From positions 1-54,299 of the forward strand of contig WOYS01000076.1 in NCBI GenBank assembly GCA_011620645.1: a DNA stretch of 54,299 nt, in the 5' to 3' direction. The position numbers were made by a program, and so were the translations under genes. Numbering within the stretch: position 1 is the stretch's first letter; each line of letters opens with the position of its first letter. Source of the DNA: Mycobacterium sp. Lineage in GTDB: Bacteria > Actinomycetota > Actinomycetes > Mycobacteriales > Mycobacteriaceae. Shown here in pieces: positions 1 through 11,009 of this stretch. Under the pieces are notes generated by a model that was not told where the DNA came from, ran no database searches, and was given only the letters and a program-made list of their open reading frames with translations.

Positions 1-307
1 TGGTGCTCCGATCGGGCACCGCGATGGTCGCAGGAGTCGATTCGTAGTGGGCCGCCGTCAGTCCGCGCCGGGACCGCACCGCGACCTTTCCCGCCCCGGG
101 CCAACGGTCCCGCACCGCGGGGAGCGCCAGCACATCATCGACATAGCGGCGCACGGCATCCACCGAGCCGAACCGCGCCTCCGGTGGCAGCGTCAGGGCC
201 GTCCCGAAGAAGTCGATGGCACCGGTACCGTGCTGCGCGGCGCGATCGAACAAGGTGCGCACGAAATCCTCGGCGGCATAGACCTTTGCACGCTGGGTGT
301 CGCGCAC
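1..307 (-). CDS. TIGR04338 family metallohydrolase (partial, C-terminus beyond window)
   Basis: The first 102 codons lie in the window and the rest runs off the left edge. The N-terminus reads VRDTQRAKVYAAEDFVRTLF, which I recognise as the actinobacterial TIGR04338 metallohydrolase family (Rv0185-like). The predicted metal-binding HExxH region would lie outside the window, so catalytic residues cannot be checked. The GTG start overlaps the stop of the upstream DUF2786 gene (TAGTG, 305-309), implying translational coupling. The two genes form a conserved mycobacterial pair of unknown physiological role. Confidence 0.75.
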   Translation of the reverse strand, partial: MRDTQRAKVYAAEDFVRTLFDRAAQHGTGAIDFFGTALTLPPEARFGSVDAVRRYVDDVLALPAVRDRWPGAGKVAVRSRRGLTAAHYESTPATIAVPDRST

Positions 308-1056
308 TACCGCTCCAGCGGTGCCCGCGAGCCCGAGATCTCCTGACTCGGACCCAACCGGGCCCGCCGGCCGGCTCGATCCCCGGCGCGACGCGCCGCC
401 GACGAGTAGCCCGCCGAAGCACTTGCCGCACGCCAGGTGCCGCGTGCCGCCGACTCCTGACGATAGAACGATGTGAGTTCCAAGTCCTTGTTGCGCAACG
501 CAAGTGCGGTTCCCGGCGCCCGTGCCACGTCCGCGGTGGCCGCCCGGCGCGCCTCGTCCCGGGCCTCGGCCAGCCGCTGGCCGACGCGCGCACCGAAGGC
601 CAGCTGGAAGTTCAGCCGCGCGGTGATGGTCGGTGTGGGTCGGTGCGCACCGGATGCGATATAGGCATCGGAGGCTCTGACCATCTGAACCAACAGGCTG
701 GCGTACAGCGCATGGCTGGCGTCGATGTCCTCGGCGAACCCATAGGCGTAGACGAACGTCGAGTTCGACGCCACGTCACACTTCACGTCATTGGCCAGCG
801 CGATCACCACGAACAGTTGAACGTAGGTGCGCAGCCCGCGGGTGCCGGGGTCGCCGATTGTGATGGTGCGCTGCACCGGCACCTGCGCCGCGGTGCGGTG
901 CGCAGAATGGCTCCGGGCCACCGCCAGGTCGATCGACGTCGCGGTCGCCAGCCGTTGCGCCGCGGCCATGAACGCCTCGGCCTCATGCGCGTTATCGGTG
1001 CCCTCGGCCTGCCGCAGCAGCGCCGCAATCCGGGCCAGCATCTTGTCCTTACCCAC
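307..1056 (-). CDS. DUF2786 domain protein (Rv0184-like)
   Basis: This 249-residue protein begins GTG GGT AAG. Its N-terminal 40 residues (KMLARIAALLRQAEGTDNAH, then EAEAFMAAAQRLA) are the DUF2786 helical signature. A central alpha/beta stretch follows (TYVQLFVVIALANDVKCDVA), and the tail is rich in Arg and Ala (SAARRAGDRAGRRARLG). The length matches the M. tuberculosis homologue as I remember it. The function is unknown, and no catalytic motif or membrane segment is visible. It lies directly upstream of, and overlaps, the TIGR04338 gene; the two are probably co-transcribed. Confidence 0.8.
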   Translation of the reverse strand: MGKDKMLARIAALLRQAEGTDNAHEAEAFMAAAQRLATATSIDLAVARSHSAHRTAAQVPVQRTITIGDPGTRGLRTYVQLFVVIALANDVKCDVASNSTFVYAYGFAEDIDASHALYASLLVQMVRASDAYIASGAHRPTPTITARLNFQLAFGARVGQRLAEARDEARRAATADVARAPGTALALRNKDLELTSFYRQESAARGTWRAASASAGYSSAARRAGDRAGRRARLGPSQEISGSRAPLER

Positions 1057-1156
1057 GATGCAAGGCTAGGGCAGTGCCCCGACAAGTCGGGATTCACGCC
1101 CTCGCCGGCCACGCGGGCGGTCTGCGGAATGCCGCCCGATCAGTGCTGCCAAACGG

Positions 1157-3048
<1,892 letters not shown>

Positions 3049-3094
3049 CTATCGGCTGGCCGAGACGCTCCCCGGGAAGTGTCGCGCAGAGAAA

Positions 3095-3871
3095 CTACTT
3101 GGGGGGCATCCGGATGCCACCGTCGACGCGGACGACCTCGGCGTTCATGTACGAGTTGGTGAGCAGCTCGATGACCATCGAGGCCAGCTCGTCAGGCTTG
3201 CCGAGGCGGTGCGGGAACAGCACCGACTCGCTCAGCTTGGCTTTGAAAGCCTCGGAGGCTTCACCTTCCCCGTAGATCGGAGTGTCGATCAGTCCGGGCG
3301 CGACGGTGTTCACGCGGATACCCGACGCCGACAGGTCGCGGGCGACCGGCAGAGTCAGACCCACGACGCCGCCCTTGGAGGACGAGTAGGCGGCCTGGCC
3401 GATCTGGCCGTCGAAGGCCGCGACGCTGGTGATGTTGACGATCGCGCCGCGCTCGCCCGTGTCGGTGAACTCGTTGCGGCTCATGGCGGTGGCGGCTAGC
3501 CGGATGCAGTCGAAGGTGCCGACCAGGTTGATGGCGAGCACCTTCTTGTAGGCGTCCAGGTTGTGCGCCGACTCGAACTGGCCGTCCTTGCCGATGGTCC
3601 GCTGGGCCCAGCCGATGCCGGCCGAGTTGACCAGGACACGCAGCGGGCCGAGGTCGACAGCGGTGTTGACCGCGTCCAGGATCTGATCGGTGTTGGTGAC
3701 GTCGACGGTGACGAAGACGCCACCGATCTCGTGCGCGAGCTCCTGCCCGCGTTCGGCGTTGAGATCGGCGACGACGACCCTGGCGCCCTTGGCCGCCAGC
3801 TGGCGGGCCGAGGCCGCACCGATGCCGGACGCGCCACCGGTGACGATTGCGCTAGCTCCATTGATATCCAC
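3095..3871 (-). CDS. SDR family oxidoreductase, 3-hydroxyacyl-CoA dehydrogenase type 2-like
   Basis: A classical short-chain dehydrogenase of 258 residues. The Rossmann motif TGGASGIG is at about 12-19, Asp (VVVADLNAE) at the end of strand 2 favours NAD(H), NSAGIG is at about 87-92, and the catalytic YSSSK lies near 163 with Ser in NITSVAAF upstream. The sequence, especially [12 protein letters not shown] at the C-terminus, resembles human HSD17B10-type 3-hydroxyacyl-CoA dehydrogenases and Rv1144. A role in fatty-acid or branched-chain beta-oxidation is likely but inferred. It is a single gene in minus orientation, and a 66-bp gap with a hairpin separates it from the mmpL cassette. Confidence 0.85.
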   Translation of the reverse strand: MDINGASAIVTGGASGIGAASARQLAAKGARVVVADLNAERGQELAHEIGGVFVTVDVTNTDQILDAVNTAVDLGPLRVLVNSAGIGWAQRTIGKDGQFESAHNLDAYKKVLAINLVGTFDCIRLAATAMSRNEFTDTGERGAIVNITSVAAFDGQIGQAAYSSSKGGVVGLTLPVARDLSASGIRVNTVAPGLIDTPIYGEGEASEAFKAKLSESVLFPHRLGKPDELASMVIELLTNSYMNAEVVRVDGGIRMPPK

Positions 3872-3894
3872 GTCGACAGACTAAACCCCGTCGA

Positions 3895-3910
3895 GTGGGC
3901 CCCGGCCCAC
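3895..3910. terminator. GC hairpin between the mmpL cassette and the SDR gene
   Basis: GTGGGC-CCCG-GCCCAC forms a 6-bp perfect stem with a 4-nt loop in the 66-bp gap downstream of the DUF5078 gene. No U-tract follows, which is usual for mycobacterial intrinsic-like terminators. Position is the main support. Confidence 0.35.
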
Positions 3911-3937
3911 CGGTCGGTTGAGCCGCCGTCCGGCAGG

Positions 3938-4387
3938 TCAGCGCACGACGGGCCAGTCCCACACCGAGAGGTCACCGCGCGGATAGTTCATGCAGACGGG
4001 GGCCGCCTTGGCCACCACACCCTTATTGTTGAAGAACACCTTCGCCCAATTCCCCCACCGGGTGGCCACCTGCTCGTAGTAGATATTGGTGGCGGTGTCC
4101 TCGGAGTACTGGCGGCGCCCGGCGGCATCCAGTGAGTAGAACCAGTGGATGCGGTCTTCGGCCATCTGCTGCACATCGGGCGGACGGTTGCTCTTGTCGA
4201 GCATGTACCGCTCGTAGTAGATCGGGCTGGTGTCCCGGGCTGCCGCCAGATACTGCTCGGCATCGCAGGTTGTCTCGATCTGTTTGCTCGGGATCGGGTA
4301 TTCATCGGTGGCGTCGGCGTGGGCCGCCGGGGCGCTCAGCAGGGCAACCGATACCGCCAGGACCGATGCACGCATCAGGACGCTCAT
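3938..4387 (-). CDS. DUF5078-type secreted protein, Rv0455c-like siderophore-secretion factor
   Basis: A 149-residue exported protein. Residues 1-24 form a Sec signal ending AAHADA. The mature part contains exactly two Cys (TTCDAEQYLAAARDTS near 40 and APVCMNYPRGDLSVWDW near 132), so one disulfide is expected. The segments CDAEQYLAA, DTSPIYYERYM, FFNNKGVVAK and GDLSVWDW match my recollection of Rv0455c, a small secreted protein required for siderophore secretion with MmpS4/L4. Here it is the last gene of an mmpS-mmpL-DUF732 cassette. Its ATG overlaps the preceding stop as ATGA. The family match is from memory and its specific cargo is inferred. Confidence 0.7.
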   Translation of the reverse strand: MSVLMRASVLAVSVALLSAPAAHADATDEYPIPSKQIETTCDAEQYLAAARDTSPIYYERYMLDKSNRPPDVQQMAEDRIHWFYSLDAAGRRQYSEDTATNIYYEQVATRWGNWAKVFFNNKGVVAKAAPVCMNYPRGDLSVWDWPVVR

Positions 4388-4722
4388 TGCTGCACCTGCG
4401 CCGTCAGCACGCCGAGATGCTCCGGGCAGTACATCCGGAGCCCGCTCCCCAGGAACTGCCAGACCTGTTCGGTGCTCGACGAGCGCGCCAGGTTACCGGA
4501 CAGGAAGACCGCCGACTCGCCTGCATCGGCATCCACACCGGTCGTCAGCCGCTTGCAGGTGATCTTCGCCAGCCAGGCATTGTAATCCCGCTGTCCGTAG
4601 ATACCGAATCCGTGCAACTCGGTGGCGAAATCGGTATCCCTATCGGCGGACGCACTGGGCGCCAGCATCATTGGTAGGGCTACCAGTGCCGACGCCACAC
4701 CGATGATGATTCGCCGCCTCAT
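4384..4722 (-). CDS. DUF732-type small secreted protein
   Basis: Start chosen at ATG 4722, which overlaps the mmpL stop as ATGA; the longer open frame to 4800 runs inside mmpL and is unlikely. The product is 112 residues. [20 protein letters not shown] begins a Sec signal with probable cleavage after PSASA. The mature part has two Cys (ITCKRL and RMYCPEH) in a small helical domain of the DUF732 type common in mycobacterial exported proteins. Its function is unknown. Tight overlap on both sides (mmpL upstream, the Rv0455c-like gene downstream) suggests a periplasmic partner of the transporter. Confidence 0.75.
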   Translation of the reverse strand: MRRRIIIGVASALVALPMMLAPSASADRDTDFATELHGFGIYGQRDYNAWLAKITCKRLTTGVDADAGESAVFLSGNLARSSSTEQVWQFLGSGLRMYCPEHLGVLTAQVQQ

Positions 4723-7604
4723 GCCGGCACCTCCTGGACTACTTTGGGCCACGGCTGCGGTTTCGGACGTGGACGCACGTGCATCGGCCACCAGAACCAC
4801 TTGCCCATCAGCGCGGCGATGGACGGTGTCATGAGCGAGCGCACGACCAGCGTATCGAACAACAGGCCCAGACCGATGGTCGAGCCCACCTGCCCGATCA
4901 CGATCATGTCGCTCACGAGCATGCCGATCATCGTGAAGGCGAACACGAATCCGGCTGCGGTGACCACGGAACCGGTGCCGGCCATGGCGCGGATGATCCC
5001 GGTACTGATCCCGGCATGGATCTCCTCCTTCATGCGCGACACCAACAGCAGGTTGTAGTCAGCTCCCACGGCGAGCAGCACGATCACCGTCATCGGTAGC
5101 ACCATCCAGCCGAGCGGGATACCGACGATGTGCTGCCACAGGAGGACCGAAAGCCCGAAGGACGTGCCCAGACTCAGCACCACCGTGCCCACGATGACGG
5201 CGGCCGCCGCGATGGCCCGGGTCAGGATCACCATGATCACGAAGATCAGGACCAGCGATGCGACAGCGGCGATCAGCAGGTCGTAGTCGGCGCCCTGCTG
5301 CATGTCCTTGTACATCGCGGCACTACCGCCGACGTAGACGGTGGATCCCTCCAGTGGTGTGCCCTTGATGGCGTCGGCGGCCGCGATGCGTAGCGGGTCG
5401 ATGCGCTCGGTGCCGTCCTCGGTCAAGGGATCACCCTGATGGAACACGGTCATTCGCACAGCTTTTCCGTCCGGCGACATGAACAGCTTGATGCCGCGCT
5501 GGAAATCGGCTGTCTCGAACGCCTCCGGAGGCAGATAGAAGGTGTCGTCATTGCGCGCGGTGTCGAACGCCTCACCCATCGCGGTGCTGTCCTCTTGCAT
5601 GGCCATGTTGTGATCCTGCTGCATCCGCTGCGCCTGGTACTGGTTCAGTATGATCTGCTTCTGGTTCTTCATCGTCTGGATCATCGCCGGCATCACGGCC
5701 GCCATCTGCGGCGTCAGTTCGGCCATCCGCTCGATCTCGGGAACCAGTTCGGTGAAATCGTCCGACATCGTGTTGATGCCGTCCAGGCTCTCGAACACCG
5801 ACCGAATCGCCCAGCACATCGGGATGTTGAAGCAGTGCGGCTCCCAGTAGAAGTAGTTGCGGAGCGGGCGGAACTGATCGTCGAAATCGGCTATATGATC
5901 GCGCACCTCGTTGAGGTGGACCGACGTTTCGTTCATCTTGTCCGACATCCGCCGGGTGGTGGCGGCCAGTTCCAGCGTGATGCGATGCATCTCCTCCATC
6001 GAGTCGACCGTCACCTGCATCTCGTGCGCCTGCTGCAACATGTTGTCCAGCACGTTCTGCTGAAAGTCGTTGTTCATGATCTGCCCGCTGCCGCCCTGGC
6101 TCACCGAGTACGCCAGCGAGGCGTGCTTGATGGGTTTACCGTCCGGGCGGGTGATCGTGGTGACCGACGCGATACCGTGCACCCGCACCAGCGCCTTGGC
6201 GATTTTCTCGATCACCAGGAAGTCCGCAGGATTGCGCATATCGCGATCGGATTCGATCATCACGAGATCGGGATTCATCTTGGCATCGGAGAAGTGCCGA
6301 TCCGACGCCGCGTAGCCCACGTTGGCGGGCACATGGCTGGGCAGATAGATGCGGTCGTTGTAAATGGTGTGGTAGCCGGGCAATGCCAGCAGACCCACCA
6401 TGCACAACACGATCCCCAACACCAGGATCGCGCCCGGCCAGCGAACAATCCCGGCGCCGAGCCTACGCCATCCGCGGGCACGTCCATTGCCCTTGGGCTC
6501 CAGCACCTTTCCGAACCGCGTGACGATCGAGATAAGCGCAGGCCCCAGCGTGAGCGCCGCGGCCACCACGATCGTCATACCGATCGCCAGCGGGAAGCCC
6601 ATGCTCTGGAAGTACGGCAACCGGGTGAAGTGCAAACAGGCTGTGGCCCCGGCAATCGTCATTCCCGATGCCAGCACCACATGCGCGGTGCCGTGGAACA
6701 TATCGTAGTAGGCAGATTCCCGGTCCATGCCCGATCGCCGGGCCTCCTGATATCGCCCGATCAGGAAGATCGCATAGTCCGTGGCGGTGGCGATCGCCAG
6801 CGTCACCACCATGCTGGTCGCGAAGGTTGTCAGTCCGAGAACCTGGTGGTAGCCGAGGAAGGACACGATGCCCCGGGCCGAAGCCAGCCCGGCGAACACC
6901 ATCACCATGGTGATGAGCATCGTGATGACTGATCGGTAGATGATCAGCAGCATCACGATGATGATGGCGATCGTCACGAACTCAATCGTTCTCATGCTGG
7001 CGTTACCGACGATGTTCTGGTCGGCGGTCAGCGCCGCGGGCCCGGTGACGTACGCCTTCACGCCCGGCGGCGCCTGGGTGCCCTCGACGGTGCCGCGCAC
7101 GGCCCGCACCGACTCGTTGGCCAGCGCCTCGCCCTGATCACCGGCGATGTAGACCTGCACGTAGGCGGCCTTACCGTCGACACTCTGCGCACCGGCAGCG
7201 GTCAGTGTGTCGCCCCAGAAATCCTGCACATGCTGCACATGGGTGTGATCAGCGTTGAGTTTTCGGACCATCTCGTCGTAGAACACGTGCGCGTCCGGAC
7301 CCAGCGGCTCGTCGCCCTCCAGCACGATCATCACCGAGCTGGAGGTGTCGTACTCCTCGAACTTCTTTCCGACGTGCTTGGTGGCGATCAACGCGGGTGC
7401 GTCGTTGGGGCTCATCGAGACGGAACGGAGCTTCCCGACCACTTCGAGCTGCGGAACGACCGTGTTGAGCAGGGCGACGATGACCACCCAGGCCAGCGCG
7501 ATCGGCACGGCGAAGGTTCTGATGAAGTGGGGCAACTTCGGACGGGACGTGTGCCGCACCGGTGGCATGGCGCCGGTGGGGGTGTCGTCGGCGTACGTGG
7601 TCAT
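4719..7604 (-). CDS. MmpL family RND transporter (MmpL4/MmpL5 type)
   Basis: A 961-residue inner-membrane transporter of the MmpL branch of the RND superfamily, usually driven by proton flux. TM1 is at about 31-50, a first extracytoplasmic domain follows to about 200, then TM2-6. The TM4 Asp-Tyr relay pair is at D276-Y277 ([15 protein letters not shown]) and its partner pair is [14 protein letters not shown] in TM10. The second extracytoplasmic domain carries a long Gln/Met-rich heptad segment (from about [18 protein letters not shown] to [11 protein letters not shown]), the coiled-coil insertion typical of MmpL4/5. It overlaps mmpS by ATGA. Cargo is probably a siderophore or lipid-like export substrate; this is inferred from subclass and neighbours. 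Confidence 0.9.
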   Translation of the reverse strand: MTTYADDTPTGAMPPVRHTSRPKLPHFIRTFAVPIALAWVVIVALLNTVVPQLEVVGKLRSVSMSPNDAPALIATKHVGKKFEEYDTSSSVMIVLEGDEPLGPDAHVFYDEMVRKLNADHTHVQHVQDFWGDTLTAAGAQSVDGKAAYVQVYIAGDQGEALANESVRAVRGTVEGTQAPPGVKAYVTGPAALTADQNIVGNASMRTIEFVTIAIIIVMLLIIYRSVITMLITMVMVFAGLASARGIVSFLGYHQVLGLTTFATSMVVTLAIATATDYAIFLIGRYQEARRSGMDRESAYYDMFHGTAHVVLASGMTIAGATACLHFTRLPYFQSMGFPLAIGMTIVVAAALTLGPALISIVTRFGKVLEPKGNGRARGWRRLGAGIVRWPGAILVLGIVLCMVGLLALPGYHTIYNDRIYLPSHVPANVGYAASDRHFSDAKMNPDLVMIESDRDMRNPADFLVIEKIAKALVRVHGIASVTTITRPDGKPIKHASLAYSVSQGGSGQIMNNDFQQNVLDNMLQQAHEMQVTVDSMEEMHRITLELAATTRRMSDKMNETSVHLNEVRDHIADFDDQFRPLRNYFYWEPHCFNIPMCWAIRSVFESLDGINTMSDDFTELVPEIERMAELTPQMAAVMPAMIQTMKNQKQIILNQYQAQRMQQDHNMAMQEDSTAMGEAFDTARNDDTFYLPPEAFETADFQRGIKLFMSPDGKAVRMTVFHQGDPLTEDGTERIDPLRIAAADAIKGTPLEGSTVYVGGSAAMYKDMQQGADYDLLIAAVASLVLIFVIMVILTRAIAAAAVIVGTVVLSLGTSFGLSVLLWQHIVGIPLGWMVLPMTVIVLLAVGADYNLLLVSRMKEEIHAGISTGIIRAMAGTGSVVTAAGFVFAFTMIGMLVSDMIVIGQVGSTIGLGLLFDTLVVRSLMTPSIAALMGKWFWWPMHVRPRPKPQPWPKVVQEVPA

Positions 7605-8023
7605 GCGGCCTTCACCAGGCAGTAGGTGGCGGCGTTCATACCTTCGGCCGTCCTTTCGTCTTTCATCTCGCCATCGACGGTGACGCGGCAGGTGATGGAT
7701 GAACCGTTACCCTGGGCCAGGATGTTGGGCATGACGGACGGCAGCGTCGTCTTCAGAGTCAGGGTCCAGGGCAGGCTGACCTCGCCCGTACGCTGCGGTT
7801 TGCCGTCCAGGTCGGCATAGTTGATGGTGGCGTAGGAACCCGTCCCGAAGATCTCGTAGGTGACGATCTTGGGATTGAACTTCTCGGCGGTATCGGCGTC
7901 CACCGGGGTCACGATGGCGCCGTCCGACCCGAAGACCGAGCGCAGTTGCGATACGGCCACCATGCCGACCGCCACCGCGAACACCACCAGGACGGGCAGC
8001 CATACCCGCTTGATGAGGGTCAT
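7601..8023 (-). CDS. MmpS family accessory membrane protein
   Basis: A 140-residue protein beginning [20 protein letters not shown], with one N-terminal membrane anchor (about 6-26) and an extracytoplasmic beta-rich domain ([20 protein letters not shown], then [11 protein letters not shown] and [10 protein letters not shown]) typical of MmpS4/MmpS5. ATG 8023 is preferred over an upstream TTG at 8032. The stop overlaps the mmpL start as ATGA. MmpS proteins assist their cognate MmpL in exporting siderophores or glycolipids. The gene is first in the cassette, behind a promoter and two inverted repeats facing a divergent TetR gene. Confidence 0.88.
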   Translation of the reverse strand: MTLIKRVWLPVLVVFAVAVGMVAVSQLRSVFGSDGAIVTPVDADTAEKFNPKIVTYEIFGTGSYATINYADLDGKPQRTGEVSLPWTLTLKTTLPSVMPNILAQGNGSSITCRVTVDGEMKDERTAEGMNAATYCLVKAA

Positions 8024-8139
8024 CGCGCACAACCACCGTTGTCGGACAAGGGTTTCGCGGCCGGTAGAGCGCGCACGAAAACTGCAGGCATGTCGTGGCC
8101 TTTCGGTAAGGGGCGCCGCGAGCCGCCGGCGGCATGCAA

Positions 8140-8151
8140 TCCAATCTTGGA
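8140..8151. promoter_or_regulatory. Inverted repeat at the predicted mmpS transcription start
   Basis: TCCAA-TC-TTGGA is a perfect 5-bp-arm inverted repeat just downstream of the predicted mmpS -10 element. It could be a second regulator half-site or a transcript hairpin. It is short and unproven. Confidence 0.3.
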
Positions 8152-8180
8152 ATCTAAGCCCACAAAGTGGATAGAGTCAA
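8151..8180 (-). promoter_or_regulatory. Predicted mmpS-mmpL promoter
   Basis: On the minus strand TTGACT (8175-8180) lies 17-18 nt from TTAGAT/TAGATT (8151-8157), a good sigma-A type match. Transcription would begin near 8145 and give a 5' leader of about 120 nt before the mmpS ATG. The strong palindrome at 8195-8216 lies about 15 bp upstream of the -35. Confidence 0.5.
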
Positions 8181-8194
8181 TCCAGTTATGGCCT

Positions 8195-8216
8195 TTTGGT
8201 AATGGACATTACTAAA
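8195..8216. promoter_or_regulatory. Probable TetR operator (palindrome)
   Basis: Within 22 bp the arms are TTTgGTAATG and CATTACtAAA around a central GA; 20 of the 22 bases pair symmetrically. It sits between mmpS and the divergent TetR gene and overlaps the region just before the TetR start. Size, symmetry and place are those of a TetR-family autoregulatory operator. Confidence 0.6.
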
Positions 8217-8225
8217 CTGGCTTCC

Positions 8226-8879
8226 GTGGTTGACAAACCCTGTCGTGTCCTGCGCAAGGATGCCGAGCGCAACCGACAGCGCGTGCTCACTGCGGCACGC
8301 GAGCTGTTCGCCGTCAAGGGCATGGAGGCCACCCTCAACGATGTGGCCCATCACGCCGGCGTCGGCGTCGGAACCGTGTATCGGCGCTTTGCCACCAAGG
8401 GGGAGCTCGTCGAGGCGATCTTCGAGGAAGGTATTGTCGAAGTCGTAGGTCTGGCGGAAACCGCCCTGCAACACCCGAACTCATGGGATGGGCTGGTCTG
8501 GTTCATCGAGCGTCAGTGCGAGCTCGCCGCCACCGACCGCGGACTGCGGGAGATCATCTACAGCAAGGCCTATGGCGGGGGCCGTGTCGAGTGTGCCCGC
8601 GAGGAGCTGGTGCCGCTGATCTCCGAGCTCGTGGAGCGGGCGCGCCACGACGGTCATCTGCGCGCCGATATCGAGCACACCGACACCCCGATCATCGGCC
8701 TGCTGGCCGGCACCGTCAGCGAATGGGCCGGCCACGTCGACCCCGAGCTGTGGCGCCGCTACGTCGCGCTCCTGCTGGAGGGCATGCGGTACCGGCCGGA
8801 TCAGAAGCCGCTGGGGGTCGACGCGCTCGATGCTGACCGGATGCAGGCGGCAATGCGGGGCTGGGACCCGGCCGGCTGA
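8226..8879 (+). CDS. TetR/AcrR family regulator, divergent from mmpS-mmpL
   Basis: A 217-residue regulator. The helix-turn-helix spans about residues 18-62 (RVLTAARELFAVKGMEATLN, then VAHHAGVGVGTVYRRFATK), followed by a ligand domain of about 150 residues. GTG 8226 is chosen because the candidate operator lies just upstream. ATG 8202 and TTG 8196 are open in the same frame but fall inside the palindrome, and no start has a good Shine-Dalgarno. It is divergent from mmpS and overlaps pirin downstream (TGATG). It most likely represses the mmpS-mmpL cassette and itself; the inducer is unknown. Confidence 0.82.
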   Translation: MVDKPCRVLRKDAERNRQRVLTAARELFAVKGMEATLNDVAHHAGVGVGTVYRRFATKGELVEAIFEEGIVEVVGLAETALQHPNSWDGLVWFIERQCELAATDRGLREIIYSKAYGGGRVECAREELVPLISELVERARHDGHLRADIEHTDTPIIGLLAGTVSEWAGHVDPELWRRYVALLLEGMRYRPDQKPLGVDALDADRMQAAMRGWDPAG

Positions 8880-9655
8880 TGACCCGAACCGCATCCGTGG
8901 ACATCCGGCCCGCGGCAGATCGCGCGACGACCAGGATCTCCTGGCTCGATTCCAAGCACTCATTCTCGTTCTCCGACCACTACGACCCGGACAACACCCA
9001 CCACGGCCTGTTGCTGGTGAACAACGATGACCTGGTGAACAACGATGACAGAGTGGCACCGGCTGCAGGATTTGATACCCACCCGCACCGCGATATGGAG
9101 ATCGTGACGTGGGTGATGCAGGGATCGCTCGTGCATCAGGATTCGACCGGCAACAGTGGTGTCATCTATCCCGGTCTGGCACAGCGCATGTCGGCCGGCC
9201 GCGGCATCCTGCATTCGGAGAACAACGACTCCTGGACGCTCACCGGACGCGAGATCCACAGCGAGCCAGTGCATTTCGTGCAGATGTGGGTGGTCCCCGA
9301 CGAGTCCGGTCGCGACCCCGGCTACCAGCAGCTCGAGATCGATGACGAGCTACTGCACGGCAGACTGGTCACCATCGCCTCCGGGATGCCCGAACACCGC
9401 AGCCAGTCGGCCATCACCATCGGCAACAAGTACGCCGCCCTGCACGGCGCGCGCTTGCAGGCCGCCGAGTCGGTGCAACTCCCGCAGGCGCCCTACCTGC
9501 ATCTGTTCGTACCCCGCGGTGCGGTGAGCCTGGAAGGTGCCGGCGAACTGCTCGAGGGCGATGCGGCGCGGCTGACCGCGACCGGCGGGCAGCGCGTCAC
9601 CGCGACCGAACCGACCGAGATCCTGGTGTGGGAGATGCATGCCGGGCTGGGCTGA
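8879..9655 (+). CDS. Pirin family protein (Rv0181c-like) with 6-residue duplication
   Basis: A bicupin of 258 residues. The N-terminal cupin carries the pirin metal ligands in FDTHPHRDMEIVTWV (His-x-His), with the other ligands expected in RGILHSENND (His and Glu). YhhW-like pirins can show quercetinase activity or act as Fe-dependent regulators; the role here is unknown. A perfect 18-bp tandem duplication (9014-9049) inserts a second LVNNDD before RVAP, where homologues normally have one copy. The start overlaps the TetR stop by one base. Synteny with Rv0181c downstream of mce1 supports orthology. Confidence 0.85.
   Translation: MTRTASVDIRPAADRATTRISWLDSKHSFSFSDHYDPDNTHHGLLLVNNDDLVNNDDRVAPAAGFDTHPHRDMEIVTWVMQGSLVHQDSTGNSGVIYPGLAQRMSAGRGILHSENNDSWTLTGREIHSEPVHFVQMWVVPDESGRDPGYQQLEIDDELLHGRLVTIASGMPEHRSQSAITIGNKYAALHGARLQAAESVQLPQAPYLHLFVPRGAVSLEGAGELLEGDAARLTATGGQRVTATEPTEILVWEMHAGLG
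9014..9049 (+). repeat. Perfect 18-bp tandem duplication inside pirin
   Basis: The unit CTGGTGAACAACGATGAC occurs twice without a mismatch and keeps the reading frame. It adds Leu-Val-Asn-Asn-Asp-Asp in a loop close to the metal-binding cupin motif. This looks like recent replication slippage. Confidence 0.9.
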
Positions 9656-10931
9656 TACTTCGAGGTTCGTCGGCGCGCTGGCCGGTGCCGCCATGATGGT
9701 CGCCTGTTCGACCGGCACCCCGGCCGGCAGCCCCGCCGGCAGCCAGGGCCAGGCGACTGCTGCGCCGGCACCGCAATCCATAGGGCTGGCCGAGGTGACC
9801 GTGAGCGTGCCCGAAGGCATGGGCGAGGCGCCGTTCGACGAGCCTCGCCGGGCGTTGGTTCCGGCGGGGTGGACGCTGTCGGTCTGGGCCAGGACATCGA
9901 AGCCGCGGCTGGCTGCCTGGGCGCCCGACGGCGCGATGATCGTCTCGATCCCCAGTGCTGGGCAGGTGCTTTCGATGCGGCCGGATCGCACCGACGTGCT
10001 GCTGGACGGTCTCAACCAGCCGCACGGACTCGCCTTCGCCGGCAATACCCTCTACATCGCCGAGAGCGACCGGGTCGATGCCTACGAATACCGCGACGGC
10101 ACCGCCGCCGATCGCCGTACCATCGCCGACGGGCTGCCCGACGCGCGCAGTCCCGAGCTGCGGGGCGCCTACTCCCATGCGCTCAAGAGCGTCGCCGTCG
10201 ACCCCGCAGGCGATGTCTACTTCTCCATCGGGTCGACGGGCAACGTCTCGGCCGAGGACCGCACCGCCACCCCACCGCGGGCCACCATCATGCGCGTCCC
10301 CGCAGGCGGCGGCGCGATGGAACCGTTCGCCACCGGGGTGCGCAACGGCACCGGACTGGCGGTCGCGCCCGACGGTGCGGTATGGACCGCCGTCAACAAC
10401 CGCGACAACGTCGCCGACCCGCGCACCGGTGCGGTGGACCCCGCGTATGTCGATGAGCATCCGCCCGAATCGGTGGCCCGCCTGACCCCCGGCCGCGAAC
10501 TCGGCTGGCCCTACTGCAATCCCGACGGCGGCCCGGCCGATCTGGAACTCATCCGCGATGTCCAGACAAACGAAAATGGCGACGCCCTCGATTGCGCCGT
10601 TCTACCGCGGGTGGAGCAGAGCCTGGGTGCGCATTCGGCGCCGTTGGGCATGAGCTTCACCGCCGGGCAGCTACCCGCGCCGTATACCACCGGCGCGCTG
10701 GTCGGTGTGCACGGCTCGTGGAATCGGCAGAACCCGCAGGCCCCCGAGGTGTCGTTCCTCGATTGGCGCAACGGCACACTGGGCAATCAGCAGACGCTCG
10801 TCGGCGGATTCCAGTCCGCCGACGGATCCCGTTGGGGCAGGCCGGTCGCCGCCGTGACCGGTCCCGACGGCGCGGTCTACATCACCGACGACTATGCCGA
10901 CGCGGTGTACAGGCTGACGCCGCCGGCCTGA
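9639..10931 (+). CDS. PQQ-dependent sugar dehydrogenase-like beta-propeller lipoprotein
   Basis: A 430-residue protein of the glucose/sorbosone dehydrogenase fold. FVGALAGAAMMVACSTG is a signal peptide with lipobox MVAC, so it should be a cell-surface lipoprotein. Repeated blade motifs follow (LNQPHGLAFAGNTLYIAES, VRNGTGLAVAPDGAVWTAVN, PVAAVTGPDGAVYITDD), as does the family segment RELGWPYCNPDG. Ligands for PQQ or Ca cannot be assigned with certainty. The ATG at 9639 lies inside the 3' end of pirin (17-bp overlap). Substrate and electron acceptor are unknown; oxidation of a sugar or alcohol in the envelope is the family expectation. Confidence 0.78.
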   Translation: MPGWADTSRFVGALAGAAMMVACSTGTPAGSPAGSQGQATAAPAPQSIGLAEVTVSVPEGMGEAPFDEPRRALVPAGWTLSVWARTSKPRLAAWAPDGAMIVSIPSAGQVLSMRPDRTDVLLDGLNQPHGLAFAGNTLYIAESDRVDAYEYRDGTAADRRTIADGLPDARSPELRGAYSHALKSVAVDPAGDVYFSIGSTGNVSAEDRTATPPRATIMRVPAGGGAMEPFATGVRNGTGLAVAPDGAVWTAVNNRDNVADPRTGAVDPAYVDEHPPESVARLTPGRELGWPYCNPDGGPADLELIRDVQTNENGDALDCAVLPRVEQSLGAHSAPLGMSFTAGQLPAPYTTGALVGVHGSWNRQNPQAPEVSFLDWRNGTLGNQQTLVGGFQSADGSRWGRPVAAVTGPDGAVYITDDYADAVYRLTPPA

Positions 10932-11009
10932 GTCCGGCAGCAGTACCCAATTCCGCTGGGCTTCACGCCGATAACCCGATGCCCAGCTGTGACGACCTTG
11001 TGACGCAAG

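Noticed and set aside
5439-6932. A 497-codon His/Arg-rich frame opposite mmpL
   Set aside because: Composition is that of an antisense shadow; mmpL on the minus strand is complete and has motifs throughout.
8230-8235. TTGACA as a plus-strand -35 for the TetR or pirin genes
   Set aside because: It lies inside the TetR coding region and no suitable -10 follows at 16-19 nt.
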